From Pedobacter sp. Leaf170 (GTDB lineage Bacteria; Bacteroidota; Bacteroidia; Sphingobacteriales; Sphingobacteriaceae), in the NCBI RefSeq assembly GCF_920984665.1, contig NZ_CAKLBP010000006.1:186001-250000 (forward strand): a stretch of DNA of 64,000 bases, given 5' to 3'. Each line of letters begins with the position of its first letter. The stretch's first letter is position 1. Below are positions 35,770 to 43,809 of this stretch, one piece after another. A program made the translations under genes and the position numbers. The notes under the pieces are model-generated. The model made no database searches. It was not told the origin of the DNA and saw nothing but the letters and a program-made list of their open reading frames with translations.

Positions 35770-35804
35770 TTTGTACAAATAAAGAATAATAAAAGGTTAA
35801 AACC

Positions 35805-35975
35805 ATGGCAGTTACCAGATTAAAAAGAAAAGACAGAAGAAATAAAAATACCGCTCATCAAGAAGTGGATTTCTTAAAAAGAGCTACTAACATTGAGTTA
35901 GGAAGTCGCTCTGCACAACCTAAAAACGACCAATTAGCTAAAAACAACGCTGTTTTAGCTGCATTAGCAAAATAG
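35805..35975 (+). CDS. Small basic conserved protein (56 aa)
   Basis: This short gene begins MAVTRLKRKDRRNKNTAHQE and ends AALAK. It has a very basic N-terminus (seven Lys/Arg in residues 5-14) and a helical middle, with no signal or membrane segment. I recall similar short proteins in related genomes but know no function. The charge suggests RNA or ribosome binding, which is inference. It lies 35 bases after tRNA-Cys, so it may share the tRNA promoter, and it ends at a strong terminator. Confidence 0.75.
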   Translation: MAVTRLKRKDRRNKNTAHQEVDFLKRATNIELGSRSAQPKNDQLAKNNAVLAALAK

Positions 35976-36002
35976 TTTTTAGGAATCTTCTTAAAAAGAT
36001 TT

Positions 36003-36036
36003 AAAGCATCCTTCTGATCAAAGGATGCTTTTTTTA
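36003..36036 (+). terminator. Intrinsic terminator after the small basic gene
   Basis: AAAGCATCCTT / AAGGATGCTTT form an 11-bp perfect stem with a 7-base loop and a following T run. Confidence 0.9.
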
Positions 36037-36148
36037 TGTCATGAATTTTCTAATTTTGTTGCACCGCCAAAAACGAGATTGCACATAACCAGCATTAAAA
36101 TTCCTGTTTTTTTAAATAAAATTTTTGTCTTTAATAAAGAAATTTCCT

Positions 36149-36973
36149 TTAAAAATCTAGTGGGCTTATAACTTTATTTTTGGCAACGTCAGTTATGTGG
36201 GTGTAAATTTGAGTTGTAGTTAAGTTGTTATGCCCTAAAAGTTTCTGTATATAACGGATGTCGGTACCATTCTCGAGTAAATGCGTTGCAAAACTATGTC
36301 GCAAAACATGTGGCGAAACCACCTTATTAATTTTTGCGTTTAAGGCGGCTTGCTTTAATATGGCTTGTACACTTCTGGGTGAGTATTTTACTTTAGCTTG
36401 CCCCTCGAACAAATAATTTGAGGGTAAATAGATTTTAAAATACGCTCTTAAAAGTGGCAAAAGAGATTTTGGCAACATCACTTGCCTGTCTTTATTTCCT
36501 TTTGCCTGCCTTATATTTATCACTTCACTTTCTGAGTCAATATCCTCAATTTTTAAATCAATTACTTCGCTTAAGCGTAAGCCACACCCGTATAACGTAA
36601 TTAAAATTGCTTTGTGTTTTAAATTGCGCACGGCTGCCAAAAGCCTTTTTACCTCTTCTCTGTTTAAATACTTCGGTAATGTATGTTCAGTACGTTTCGG
36701 AAATAAATCATCTATTTGCAGAGACCTGCTAAATACCATTTTGTAAAACAACTTTAAGCTGCCAATTAATTGCTTTTGGTAAGAGGCCGAAATTCCTTTC
36801 TCTTTAATAATTTTTGAAAGATAATTTTCGATAACTTGTTCGTTTACAGCGGCAATTGAAATTTGGTTGTTTTCTTTAAAGAAGACAGATAATGCGGCAA
36901 GGTATGATTTAATGGTAGAACTGCTATAACGGGCAATTTCCATTTTTTGCTTAAAAATTTCAGAATATTTCAT
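36149..36973 (-). CDS. Tyrosine recombinase (XerC/D- and IntI-related), next to palindromic sites
   Basis: This is a 274-residue site-specific recombinase. I use ATG 36971-36973; the upstream in-frame extension runs into the adjacent palindrome and lacks family sequence. The full catalytic set is visible: Arg133 (GCGLRLSE), Lys158 (AKGNKDR), His222-Arg225 (SPHVLRHSFATH), His248 and Tyr257. The N-terminal core-binding domain spans about 1-90. The C-terminus ends VISPLDF, a tail also seen in IntI integrases, but the insert that marks IntI between Lys158 and His222 is absent. The start lies 14 bases from a 111-bp palindromic element, and a gene bracketed by a second copy follows divergently. Confidence 0.92.
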   Translation of the reverse strand: MKYSEIFKQKMEIARYSSSTIKSYLAALSVFFKENNQISIAAVNEQVIENYLSKIIKEKGISASYQKQLIGSLKLFYKMVFSRSLQIDDLFPKRTEHTLPKYLNREEVKRLLAAVRNLKHKAILITLYGCGLRLSEVIDLKIEDIDSESEVINIRQAKGNKDRQVMLPKSLLPLLRAYFKIYLPSNYLFEGQAKVKYSPRSVQAILKQAALNAKINKVVSPHVLRHSFATHLLENGTDIRYIQKLLGHNNLTTTQIYTHITDVAKNKVISPLDF

Positions 36974-36987
36974 TTTTTCTTTCGATA

Positions 36988-37098
36988 AACATTCGTAAAT
37001 CCAAAAGAATATGATGATGAACAATAGAGATAAAAAACTGAATTTAAATGATTTAAATGAAAATCAAAGAAAATTGTACAAGTAGATTTACGAATGTT
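36988..37098 (+). repeat. Palindromic element, copy 1 (recombination-site-like), 111 bp
   Basis: It opens with AACATTCGTAAATCC and closes with GATTTACGAATGTT, an inverted repeat with a mismatch near its inner end. An internal word ACTGAATTTAAA and the left-side AAAAGAAT make it asymmetric, so orientation can be told. It shares 23 identical bases at its left end with copy 2 and has the same orientation. It lies just upstream of the recombinase start. Confidence 0.85.
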
Positions 37099-37256
37099 AT
37101 TAAATTCGGATAAACGCAATGCGTAAATTTAGATGTTGGCAGAAATTTAAAAACCAGATATAAAATGAAACAGATTATCACGATTCTAAAATATCCAAGT
37201 AGTTCTGTGGAAATCAGACCACTCATCCCATTTCCAACAAATTAACAAAAACAACA

Positions 37257-37673
37257 ATGGACAAAATTTTAAACTTGGGAAAGTATATTTTTCCGCTTTC
37301 GTTTTTGCTTTACGTTGGCTTACATCTTGGCAAACCCAACGTTGGAGCATCCTTCGTTCCAGACTATATTCCGTTTCCCTTATTCTGGAACTACTTAACC
37401 TCAGTTTGCATCTTACTTTTCATTGTCAGTGCTTTAATTGGGAAATATGACAAGTTATCTTATTCGTTGATGGCATTGTATGTAATTTTAATGGCTATTT
37501 TAATTCATTTACCAAGGGCAATGGGATATGAATTAGTACCAGAAAATATGACTGCTAACCTGGAGAAAGAAATGGAATTGGAAATGGTTAACTTTTTCCG
37601 AAATATAATGATTACAGGCGCATTACTTGCGTTTGCAAAATTTGTAGCCAAAGACAAAAGATTAATCGGTTGA
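37257..37673 (+). CDS. DoxX-like small membrane protein, candidate cassette gene
   Basis: This is a 138-residue protein with four hydrophobic helices (about 8-25, 45-62, 68-87, 112-130). The pattern LFWNYLTSVCILLFIVSALI followed by ILIHLPR resembles the DoxX/DoxD-like family, whose members have varied or unknown roles. It is the only gene between the two palindromic elements, reads away from the recombinase, and is preceded by a 158-bp leader with no clear promoter box. Function and any benefit to the host are unknown. Confidence 0.72.
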   Translation: MDKILNLGKYIFPLSFLLYVGLHLGKPNVGASFVPDYIPFPLFWNYLTSVCILLFIVSALIGKYDKLSYSLMALYVILMAILIHLPRAMGYELVPENMTANLEKEMELEMVNFFRNIMITGALLAFAKFVAKDKRLIG

Positions 37674-38147
37674 CTATTACGAAATCAAATTTGTACCGGC
37701 GTTTTATGATTTAGAGCGCTAAAAGAAAAGCTTTACTCCATTTTACCTTTGGTTGGTGTTATAACCAAAAACAAAATAAAATTCTCTTACCCGCCCAACC
37801 ATAAAAATTGACAAAACATTCGTAAATCCAAAAGAATTTGGGAGATAAAAATGCAGGTAAATAACTGAATTTAAACATCATAAACCCAAAAATCTAATAA
37901 ATATCAAAATTGGATTTACGAATGTTATTTAGTTAATATAGTCGTGTTTTGTAACTTTAGCTGTTTGCAAAATAATTCATCCCACCGCGAGCAACAAGCT
38001 GAATTTTAAAAAAATTATCAATAGAAATTCAAATCTAACCAAGGCTATTGAAATCTATTTTACATTTTTTTTATTCCATGTGAGTTTTATCCGGCAGAAG
38101 CCGTAAGCAAAGAACCTGGCAAATTATTAACTAAAACAACCTTCATT
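37674..38147. other. Region between the DoxX-like and TPR genes
   Basis: It contains palindromic element copy 2 (37815-37926). The flanks before and after the element show no gene. After 37932 the sequence is plain AT-rich DNA up to the TPR gene. Confidence 0.6.
37815..37926 (+). repeat. Palindromic element, copy 2 (recombination-site-like), 112 bp
   Basis: The termini are perfect 17-bp inverted repeats, the right one reading TTGGATTTACGAATGTT. It shares with copy 1 the first 23 bases, the internal ACTGAATTTAAA and the trailing GTTATT. The remaining interior has diverged. It is a direct repeat of copy 1, 827 bp downstream. Confidence 0.85.
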
Positions 38148-39428
38148 ATGCCTAAGAAAGTAATCAAACATTCTGTTTTTGTAGTGTTTATATTAATTGC
38201 AAATATGAACATGCTTTTTGCCCAAAATGGTAATAAAGAGCAAAATCCTAATACAGCAGATGCATTCTACACTCTGGGCACTAAATATTATGCGGAACAG
38301 CAATACGATCTTGCCATTGACAATTACACAAAAGCCATAGTGCTTAGTCCTAAATTTGCCAATGCTTATTTAAACCGTGGTGTTTGTTACAAGAAAAAAG
38401 AGCAGTATACGGAGGCATTTGCAGATTACGCAAAAGTTATTCAATTGAACCCGAAAGAACCTGCCGTGTATAAAAACCAAGGTATTATTTATGAAATTCA
38501 GAAGAATTATGAATTGGCCGTTACAAATTATACAAAAGCTATAGAATTGGGTGGTAAAGAATACCAAGATTTATACATATATCGGGGTAACATGTATTGC
38601 GATTGGGAAAAGCCTGACTTAGCACTTGCCGATTTTCAAACGTCTGTTAAGTTATTCCCTCAAGATGCCACCGGATATAATAATATTGGATATGTGTACA
38701 GCATTAAGGAAAACTTTACACAAGCCATCACAAATTACACAAAAGCTTTAGAGCTTGACCCAAAGTATCTTTTGTCTTATATCGGTCGTGCTTATTGTTA
38801 TGATGCTATTGGCAGCACCAAATTGGCAGACCTCGACCGGAAAAAATATAGCGATTTGGGCGGCAAACTTGCGGCCACAGCAGGAAGCTCAAAACGTTCT
38901 ATCTATCCAAAGGGAACCTTTGATGCAGCGCTGGCCCAATCAGCATTAAGCCGTGGCTTATCTAAAATTGAAGGTAGAGCCTGCTCAAAAATTGATGGCA
39001 GAATATTTACAGCCGCAGGAACTAGAGTCGTTTTATTTCCTGTTACGCCCTATCTGGAAGAATGGTATGAACTAAGAGAGAAGAAAGAGGGTAAAAAATT
39101 ATCGGTGTACATGTCAAAAGAAGCAAATAAATACGCCATTGAGGCATTTACAGACCGTAATGGAGACTTTGCATTTGATGGATTAAAACCCGGAAAATAC
39201 TTCATCCAGATGATACATAATTTTAACCAGCTTAAAACCAATAGGGTTTATAACGGTCAGAATACGGCAATGCAAGGCAATACACGGGTAATAACCAACT
39301 ATTATCAAGATCAGGATTACGTGGTTGAGCGTAGCGAGCGTGTAGAAAGATTTGTAGAAATTAAAAAAGATGGTGAACTTAAAAAAGTTGGCTTATCAAA
39401 AGGATTGATTAAAGGTTGTGACTGGTAA
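38148..39428 (+). CDS. Exported TPR protein with carboxypeptidase-regulatory-like domain
   Basis: This is a 426-residue protein with a signal peptide (about 1-26, ending LFAQ). Six TPR units span about 35-245, for example YDLAIDNYTKAIVLSPK and FTQAITNYTKALELDPK. A C-terminal beta domain (about 275-410) has FTDRNGDFAFDGLKPGKYFI, the hallmark of SpaA/CarboxypepD_reg-like folds. It probably works as a surface or periplasmic scaffold. It is the first gene after palindromic element 2, but nothing shows that it belongs to a mobile unit. Confidence 0.8.
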   Translation: MPKKVIKHSVFVVFILIANMNMLFAQNGNKEQNPNTADAFYTLGTKYYAEQQYDLAIDNYTKAIVLSPKFANAYLNRGVCYKKKEQYTEAFADYAKVIQLNPKEPAVYKNQGIIYEIQKNYELAVTNYTKAIELGGKEYQDLYIYRGNMYCDWEKPDLALADFQTSVKLFPQDATGYNNIGYVYSIKENFTQAITNYTKALELDPKYLLSYIGRAYCYDAIGSTKLADLDRKKYSDLGGKLAATAGSSKRSIYPKGTFDAALAQSALSRGLSKIEGRACSKIDGRIFTAAGTRVVLFPVTPYLEEWYELREKKEGKKLSVYMSKEANKYAIEAFTDRNGDFAFDGLKPGKYFIQMIHNFNQLKTNRVYNGQNTAMQGNTRVITNYYQDQDYVVERSERVERFVEIKKDGELKKVGLSKGLIKGCDW

Positions 39429-39623
39429 TTAACGCTCCAATTGAATTATATTCTGTTCATCAAAGTAAATATTAAAATAAAAAGGTTTATTCGCTTTGCA
39501 TAATCTAAAACCATTTTTTGTGTGGTAATTAACCTAAGAGGAAGCTGCGACAAGAATGCCGAAAATTATTTTAATTCTATACTTTTAACATCATCGTGGA
39601 TTTAACTATCTTCACCAATAAAA

Positions 39624-40184
39624 ATGGGTAAAATGCAATTATCAGTTCAAGATTCTGACACACTCATAGCATTGTTAAAGTTACGTTTCGATAGAAATAC
39701 AAACCGACATAAAGATGTGGATTGGAGCAAAGTTGAAGCTAAGCTGAAAAGTAATCCAGAAAAACTTTGGTCGCTAAACGAAATGGAACGTACCGGTGGC
39801 GAGCCTGATGTAATTGGATATGATAAAGAAACAAACGAGTATTTATTTTGCGATTGCGCTACTGAAACACCTAAAGGTAGAAGAAGTATTTGTTACGATC
39901 GTGAGGCACTAGATAGCAGAAAGGAATTTAAGCCAGAAAACACCGCTATAGATATGGCGAATGAAATGGGTATTGAAATACTTGATGAATCGCAATACAG
40001 AGCACTACAAAAGCTTGGAAAATTTGATATGAAAACCTCAAGCTGGATAAAAACCCCAGATAATATCAGAAAATTAGGAGGTGCAATTTTTGCAGACTAC
40101 AGATATGATACGGTTTTTATTTATCACAATGGTGCATCATCTTATTATGCTGCAAGAGCTTTTCGAGGAATGCTAAAGTTTTAA
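39624..40184 (+). CDS. DUF4256 family protein
   Basis: This is a 186-residue cytosolic protein. The block WSLNEMERTGGEPDVIGYDK followed by YLFCDCATETPKGRRSICYD matches DUF4256, a family with no established function that occurs in Bacteroidota and Firmicutes. Conserved acidic and cysteine residues (CDC, ETPKGRRS) hint at a metal or nucleotide site. It is alone and its stop is two bases from the convergent pyrD stop, so there is no room for a terminator between them. Confidence 0.82.
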   Translation: MGKMQLSVQDSDTLIALLKLRFDRNTNRHKDVDWSKVEAKLKSNPEKLWSLNEMERTGGEPDVIGYDKETNEYLFCDCATETPKGRRSICYDREALDSRKEFKPENTAIDMANEMGIEILDESQYRALQKLGKFDMKTSSWIKTPDNIRKLGGAIFADYRYDTVFIYHNGASSYYAARAFRGMLKF

Positions 40185-40185
40185 A

Positions 40186-41217
40186 TTACTTTACTAAAGA
40201 CTGGCAAATCGATTTTATTAAACCCGGCCCTTCGTAAATAAAACCAGTATATAATTGAACCAGACTTGCTCCGGCATCTAATTTTTCCTGTGCATCTTTT
40301 GCCGAGTGTATTCCACCAACACCGATGATAGGAAATGCTTTATTCGATTTTTCAGAAAGATATTTAATAACTTCTGTAGAACGTTCTTTAACAGGTTTGC
40401 CGCTTAAACCGCCCATTTCTCCTGATAACGTTTTTTCGGTAGCTAAATTTTCCCGGCTAATGGTGGTATTAGTTGCAATGATACCGGCAATCTTCGTTTC
40501 TGCCACAATTTCGATAATATCATCCAACTGAGCATCGGTTAAATCAGGCGCAATTTTTAATAAAATCGGACGAGAAATATTGTTTTTTAGATTGCGCTGC
40601 TGTAAAGTATTTAAAATATTTTTAAGTGGTTCCTTTTCTTGCAATTCACGCAAGCCTGGCGTATTGGGCGAGCTAACATTGACTACGAAATAATCTACCA
40701 CGTCAAATAACCTGTCAAAACATTTTATGTAATCGCTTACCGCATTCTCGTTAGAAGTTGCTTTGTTTTTACCAATGTTTCCACCTACAACAATATCAGG
40801 ATGTTTATCTTTAAGCATACGCAAGCGTTCTGCCATAACATCTACACCCTTATTATTGAAACCCATTCTGTTGATTAAAGCCTCATCATTAGGTAAACGA
40901 AACATTCTTGGCTTATCATTTCCGGGTTGAGGCATTGGAGTAACTGTACCAACTTCTATAAAGCCAAAACCTAAATTGCTAAGTGGCTCTACATATTCGC
41001 CATTTTTATCAAAACCAGCAGCCAAACCCACAGGATTTCTAAATTTTATACCGAAAACCTCTTTCTCCAGTCCTTTTATACTGAAATCGAAACTGCTGCG
41101 AATAATGGTTTTTCCTAACGGAAATTTATCATTAAACCATTTTAACCGCTTAACAACGAAATAATGTACGTTTTCTGGGTCAAACTTGAAGAATATTGGT
41201 TTAATAAGGCGATACAT
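40186..41217 (-). CDS. pyrD: Dihydroorotate dehydrogenase (quinone), class 2
   Basis: This FMN enzyme oxidises dihydroorotate to orotate in pyrimidine synthesis and passes electrons to quinone at the membrane. It has 343 residues, with the N-terminal helical membrane-dipping segment of class 2. Blocks include [34 protein letters not shown] (catalytic Ser), [24 protein letters not shown] and [15 protein letters not shown]. The start is the ATG at 41215-41217. Confidence 0.96.
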   Translation of the reverse strand: MYRLIKPIFFKFDPENVHYFVVKRLKWFNDKFPLGKTIIRSSFDFSIKGLEKEVFGIKFRNPVGLAAGFDKNGEYVEPLSNLGFGFIEVGTVTPMPQPGNDKPRMFRLPNDEALINRMGFNNKGVDVMAERLRMLKDKHPDIVVGGNIGKNKATSNENAVSDYIKCFDRLFDVVDYFVVNVSSPNTPGLRELQEKEPLKNILNTLQQRNLKNNISRPILLKIAPDLTDAQLDDIIEIVAETKIAGIIATNTTISRENLATEKTLSGEMGGLSGKPVKERSTEVIKYLSEKSNKAFPIIGVGGIHSAKDAQEKLDAGASLVQLYTGFIYEGPGLIKSICQSLVK

Positions 41218-41239
41218 GCCACGAAGATAAATAAAATAT

Positions 41240-41460
41240 AGAAAAATGGAAAATGGAGTTGTTTAGAGGATGAATGATGGAAAATGGAGCATGAAAGATG
41301 GAAGTGTTAATAACTGCACCTATTCTATTAATGATATATAAACCAAAATTTATATTTATTCTTACCTACCATACCATCTGTAATACATCTTCCATTATAG
41401 CTCTGCCATCACACATCCCCACCATCCATCTTCCCTCCTACATCATCTGCCTTACATCTT
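41240..41460. repeat. Low-complexity gap with GA-rich and CT-rich arms
   Basis: Positions 41240-41300 repeat GATGGAAAATGGAG-like words. Positions 41375-41460 repeat CATCTTCCAT/CACCATCCAT-like words, roughly their complement. The core between has no gene. The arms could pair as a long, imperfect hairpin. The layout resembles 5041-5155. Confidence 0.5.
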
Positions 41461-41462
41461 TA

Positions 41463-42113
41463 TTAGTAAGCTGCTGTAAATTGCTCCTGATGATGTGCAT
41501 TGTTTTCTAATTCATCAGCCAAAACGATTGATAAATCTTCAACAGATAAAATTGAACGCCCTTCTTCATTAAATACCGGTGATGTTTTTCCTAAACGATA
41601 TTTACCGGTGCGACCGATGGTGATGCCTGGGTGCATTTCGATTGCCGGACTAAAAAATAACCAATCTAATTCTTTCTCTTGTTTTAAAATATTAAAATAA
41701 TCTCTCACTGCTGATGCTCCAGGATAAATTTCTGCGGGGAATTGCGGTCCATCAACTAGTTGTTTTCCATCAATTTGCAAAGTACCTGCACCTCCAATAA
41801 AAATGTAACGTTTTACACCCGATGCTTTAACTGCTTTGTGAATGGCCTGGGCTCCAGCAAGGGTTTCGTTATAAAGATTTGGATTAGTCCAGCCGGGGTT
41901 AAAAGCGCTAACAATGGCGTCGGCTCCGTTTAAAGCTTCAACCAATTTTTCTGTATCCAAAATATCAACTGCAAGTTTGGTTACTTTATCATCATTGCTT
42001 TCGATTTTTTCTGTATTGCGGGCAATTGCAATTACTTCGTTTCCACGAGAAACCAACTCATTTAAAAGGGCTTTACCTACAAAGCCAGATGCGCCTATTA
42101 ATGCTACTTTCAT
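41463..42113 (-). CDS. NAD(P)-binding oxidoreductase (NmrA/atypical SDR), predicted Rrf2 target
   Basis: This is a 216-residue Rossmann protein. The dinucleotide motif GASGFVGKAL is at residues 8-17, followed by AIARNTEKI and ADAIVSAFNPGWTN. IFIGGAGTL and WLFFSPAIEMHPG match the NAD(P)H-binding atypical SDR group (YwnB/YhfK-like). It is probably a quinone or small-molecule reductase. Immediately upstream is an inverted repeat matching one in front of the adjacent Rrf2 regulator gene, so it is a likely member of that regulon. Confidence 0.85.
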   Translation of the reverse strand: MKVALIGASGFVGKALLNELVSRGNEVIAIARNTEKIESNDDKVTKLAVDILDTEKLVEALNGADAIVSAFNPGWTNPNLYNETLAGAQAIHKAVKASGVKRYIFIGGAGTLQIDGKQLVDGPQFPAEIYPGASAVRDYFNILKQEKELDWLFFSPAIEMHPGITIGRTGKYRLGKTSPVFNEEGRSILSVEDLSIVLADELENNAHHQEQFTAAY

Positions 42114-42155
42114 GTTCTTAATTTTTATTTATTGAATTTAAATTTGATTTAATTA

Positions 42156-42176
42156 TTGTAATAAATTTTATTACAG
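42156..42176. promoter_or_regulatory. Rrf2-type operator 2: TTGTAAT-N7-ATTACAG
   Basis: A 21-bp inverted repeat lies 43 bases upstream of the oxidoreductase ATG. It has the same arms and 7-base spacer as the repeat at the Rrf2 gene, with one arm base different. It lies in the gap between the two genes. Confidence 0.7.
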
Positions 42177-42192
42177 TTTTATTTAAAATTTT

Positions 42193-42603
42193 TTATTTGA
42201 ATTTTGATGCGAAATCTGCCAGGCTTTGTTTAGATAAATTATCTACCAAAGCATTTTCTGCATCGCTGTAAAGTGTATTTAAGTGTTGATTAATTTGTTT
42301 ACCAATTGGACATTTTGGGTTTGGTTCGTTTTTACTTTGTCCCAAAATATTCTGATTTCTGAGAGATTTATAAACATCGCCGAGATTAATATCGCTTGCA
42401 CTTTTCGCTAAAAAAGAGCCCCCACCTTTCCCCTCTTTACTGTCAACAAAGCCATGTTTACGCAAGTTCATAATTTCTTTACGTACCAAAACCGGATTAA
42501 TATTAATGCTTCCAGCCAAATAATCAGAACTTACCACTGCCCCATTTGCATCATCGAGCAAAGTAAGTATGTGTAAGGAAATTGGAAAACGGCTGCTTAT
42601 CAT
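42193..42603 (-). CDS. Rrf2-family transcriptional regulator (YwnA-like)
   Basis: This is a 136-residue winged-helix repressor; I start at ATG 42601-42603, because the upstream in-frame extension lies in the operator. LTLLDDANGAVVSSDYLAGSI is the helix-turn-helix entry, and NINPVLVRKEIMNLRKHGFV is the recognition region. GKGGGSFLA is the wing. The three iron-sulfur cysteines of IscR are missing; a single Cys in NPKCPIG is left, as in thiol-sensing relatives such as YwnA/HypR. It likely represses itself and the downstream oxidoreductase through matching operators. Confidence 0.87.
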   Translation of the reverse strand: MISSRFPISLHILTLLDDANGAVVSSDYLAGSININPVLVRKEIMNLRKHGFVDSKEGKGGGSFLAKSASDINLGDVYKSLRNQNILGQSKNEPNPKCPIGKQINQHLNTLYSDAENALVDNLSKQSLADFASKFK

Positions 42604-42604
42604 T

Positions 42605-42625
42605 CTGTAATTATTTTTATTACAG
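42605..42625. promoter_or_regulatory. Rrf2-type operator 1: CTGTAAT-N7-ATTACAG
   Basis: A perfect 7+7 inverted repeat fills the space between the -7 box (42628-42635) and the Rrf2 start codon. A bound dimer here would cover the transcription start, consistent with autorepression. Confidence 0.75.
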
Positions 42626-42627
42626 TA

Positions 42628-42635
42628 CAAATGTA
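42628..42635 (-). promoter_or_regulatory. -7 box TACATTTG for the Rrf2 gene
   Basis: A minus-strand TAnnTTTG match ends three bases before operator 1. Confidence 0.6.
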
Positions 42636-42751
42636 AAGATTTATTTAATATTTCAAAGAAATGTAAACCGAATTTTATTTTTTCGTTATTAAGCTAAAAT
42701 GGTACATCATTAATTTAATGACGCACCTTTTTTTTATTTATGGTTTAAAAC

Positions 42752-43336
42752 CTATTCTACCAAGCCGTTGATTTGTGCGTATTGCAAAAGCATAATGGTT
42801 TTTCCGTCTTTAATTGCTCCGGTTTTTATCATATCCAAAGCTTTACTGAAGGGTAATTCTAAAACCTCAATATTTTCTTGTTCTTCGTGATGACCGCCAC
42901 CTTCACTTACTTTCATATCTTTTGAATATTCTGCTACAAAAAAGTATAAAATTTCTGTAACCGAACCCGGCGACATATAGGCTTCAAACACCTTTTTCAC
43001 ATCCTTTATTTTATAGCCGGTTTCTTCTTCTGTTTCGCGTTTTATGGCTGTTTCAGGATTATCTTTATCCACTAATCCTGCACATGTTTCGATTAACATT
43101 CCATCGTTGTTGCCATTTATATATGTTGGCAAGCGGAATTGGCGGGTTAGAATTACAGTTCCATTTTCCTTATTGTAAAGCAAAATGGTTGCTCCATTGC
43201 CCCTGTCGTAAGCTTCTCGGTTTTGCGTTTGCACGGTACCATCTTTTTTATGGTATTCGAAGGTAATTTTATTTAAGGTGTACCAATTATCTGATAGAAT
43301 TTCTGTGCTTAAAATTTTAATATTTTCGTTGCTCAT
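42752..43336 (-). CDS. NUDIX hydrolase (NudK/ADP-sugar pyrophosphatase-like)
   Basis: This is a 194-residue NUDIX pyrophosphatase starting at MSNENIKIL. The box is [20 protein letters not shown] followed by TGYKI. REtEEETGY is intact, while the first Glu position of Gx5E reads Asn, so the metal site may be shifted onto PE two residues on. [13 protein letters not shown] and [19 protein letters not shown] match NudK, which cleaves GDP-mannose. The substrate (GDP-mannose or ADP-ribose) is uncertain. A -7 box lies 18 bases upstream. Confidence 0.87.
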   Translation of the reverse strand: MSNENIKILSTEILSDNWYTLNKITFEYHKKDGTVQTQNREAYDRGNGATILLYNKENGTVILTRQFRLPTYINGNNDGMLIETCAGLVDKDNPETAIKRETEEETGYKIKDVKKVFEAYMSPGSVTEILYFFVAEYSKDMKVSEGGGHHEEQENIEVLELPFSKALDMIKTGAIKDGKTIMLLQYAQINGLVE

Positions 43337-43354
43337 GCGTTTGGGCTTTAAAAC

Positions 43355-43362
43355 CAAATGTA
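43355..43362 (-). promoter_or_regulatory. -7 box TACATTTG for the NUDIX gene
   Basis: A minus-strand match to TAnnTTTG ends 18 bases from the ATG at 43334-43336. Confidence 0.55.
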
Positions 43363-43604
43363 TTAATTTTTTAACCGTTGACTGAAGTCAACGGCAATGA
43401 AATGCAATGTGAAATTAACTAATGCTCATTTATATTTTTTTTAGATAAATTTTAAGATTAGTCTAATACAAAGATTTCTCCCCTTCGGTGGAAATGATGG
43501 TAGATTATGCGGATTGAATGTTTCCTCGCCGTCTTGTTTCAACAGACCGGATTTAGATAGATGCAGCAAGCAACCGTTAATACAAGGAACTAATTTGATT
43601 TATA

Positions 43605-43692
43605 AACCTGATAGCAGCGAAAATCCTTTTTGATGCAGATCTTCGACAAGATCAGACTGACATGAACAAAAAGATTGCAGCGAATAGCAGGA
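43605..43692 (+). repeat. Imperfect inverted-repeat family A, best-kept copy
   Basis: The left arm is AACCTGATAGCAGCGAAAAT followed by CCTTTTT. The right arm is AAAAAGATTGCAGCGAATAG followed by CAGG. The loop of about 35 bases itself holds a small hairpin with GATCTTCGACAAGATC. Confidence 0.65.
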
Positions 43693-43793
43693 AGATACTT
43701 TAAAAAAATGATCTGCCACTGCTTTACAAGAAATCAAAAGAGTTAAACATTTGTCTATTTCGCTTTCCAAAAGAAATTAGCTTTTAAAATTCG

Positions 43794-43801
43794 TACTTTT
43801 G
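43794..43801 (+). promoter_or_regulatory. -7 box TACTTTTG for the ABC-F gene
   Basis: The box ends 8 bases before the ATG at 43810, implying a leader of only a few bases. Confidence 0.55.
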
Positions 43802-43809
43802 CAGCCGAA

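Larger units (their letters stand above)
43337..43809. other. Divergent intergenic region, 473 bp, with family A repeat
   Basis: No gene was seen. It contains the NUDIX promoter at one end, one family A repeat (43605-43692), and the ABC-F promoter box at the other. Confidence 0.65.

Noticed and set aside
35590..35778. Minus-strand 62-codon frame over the tRNA-Cys gene
   Set aside because: It is the complement of the tRNA and the end of the TrmH-family gene.
37164..37244. A 26-codon frame (MKQIITILKYPSSS...) before the DoxX-like gene
   Set aside because: It is too short and lacks any supporting motif. It could be a leader peptide, but nothing in the sequence shows this.
36988..37926. Canonical integron attC sites and IntI integrase
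   Set aside because: The ends read GTTATT and not GTTRRRY, and the recombinase lacks the IntI-specific insert between Lys158 and His222. I therefore call the system integron-like only.
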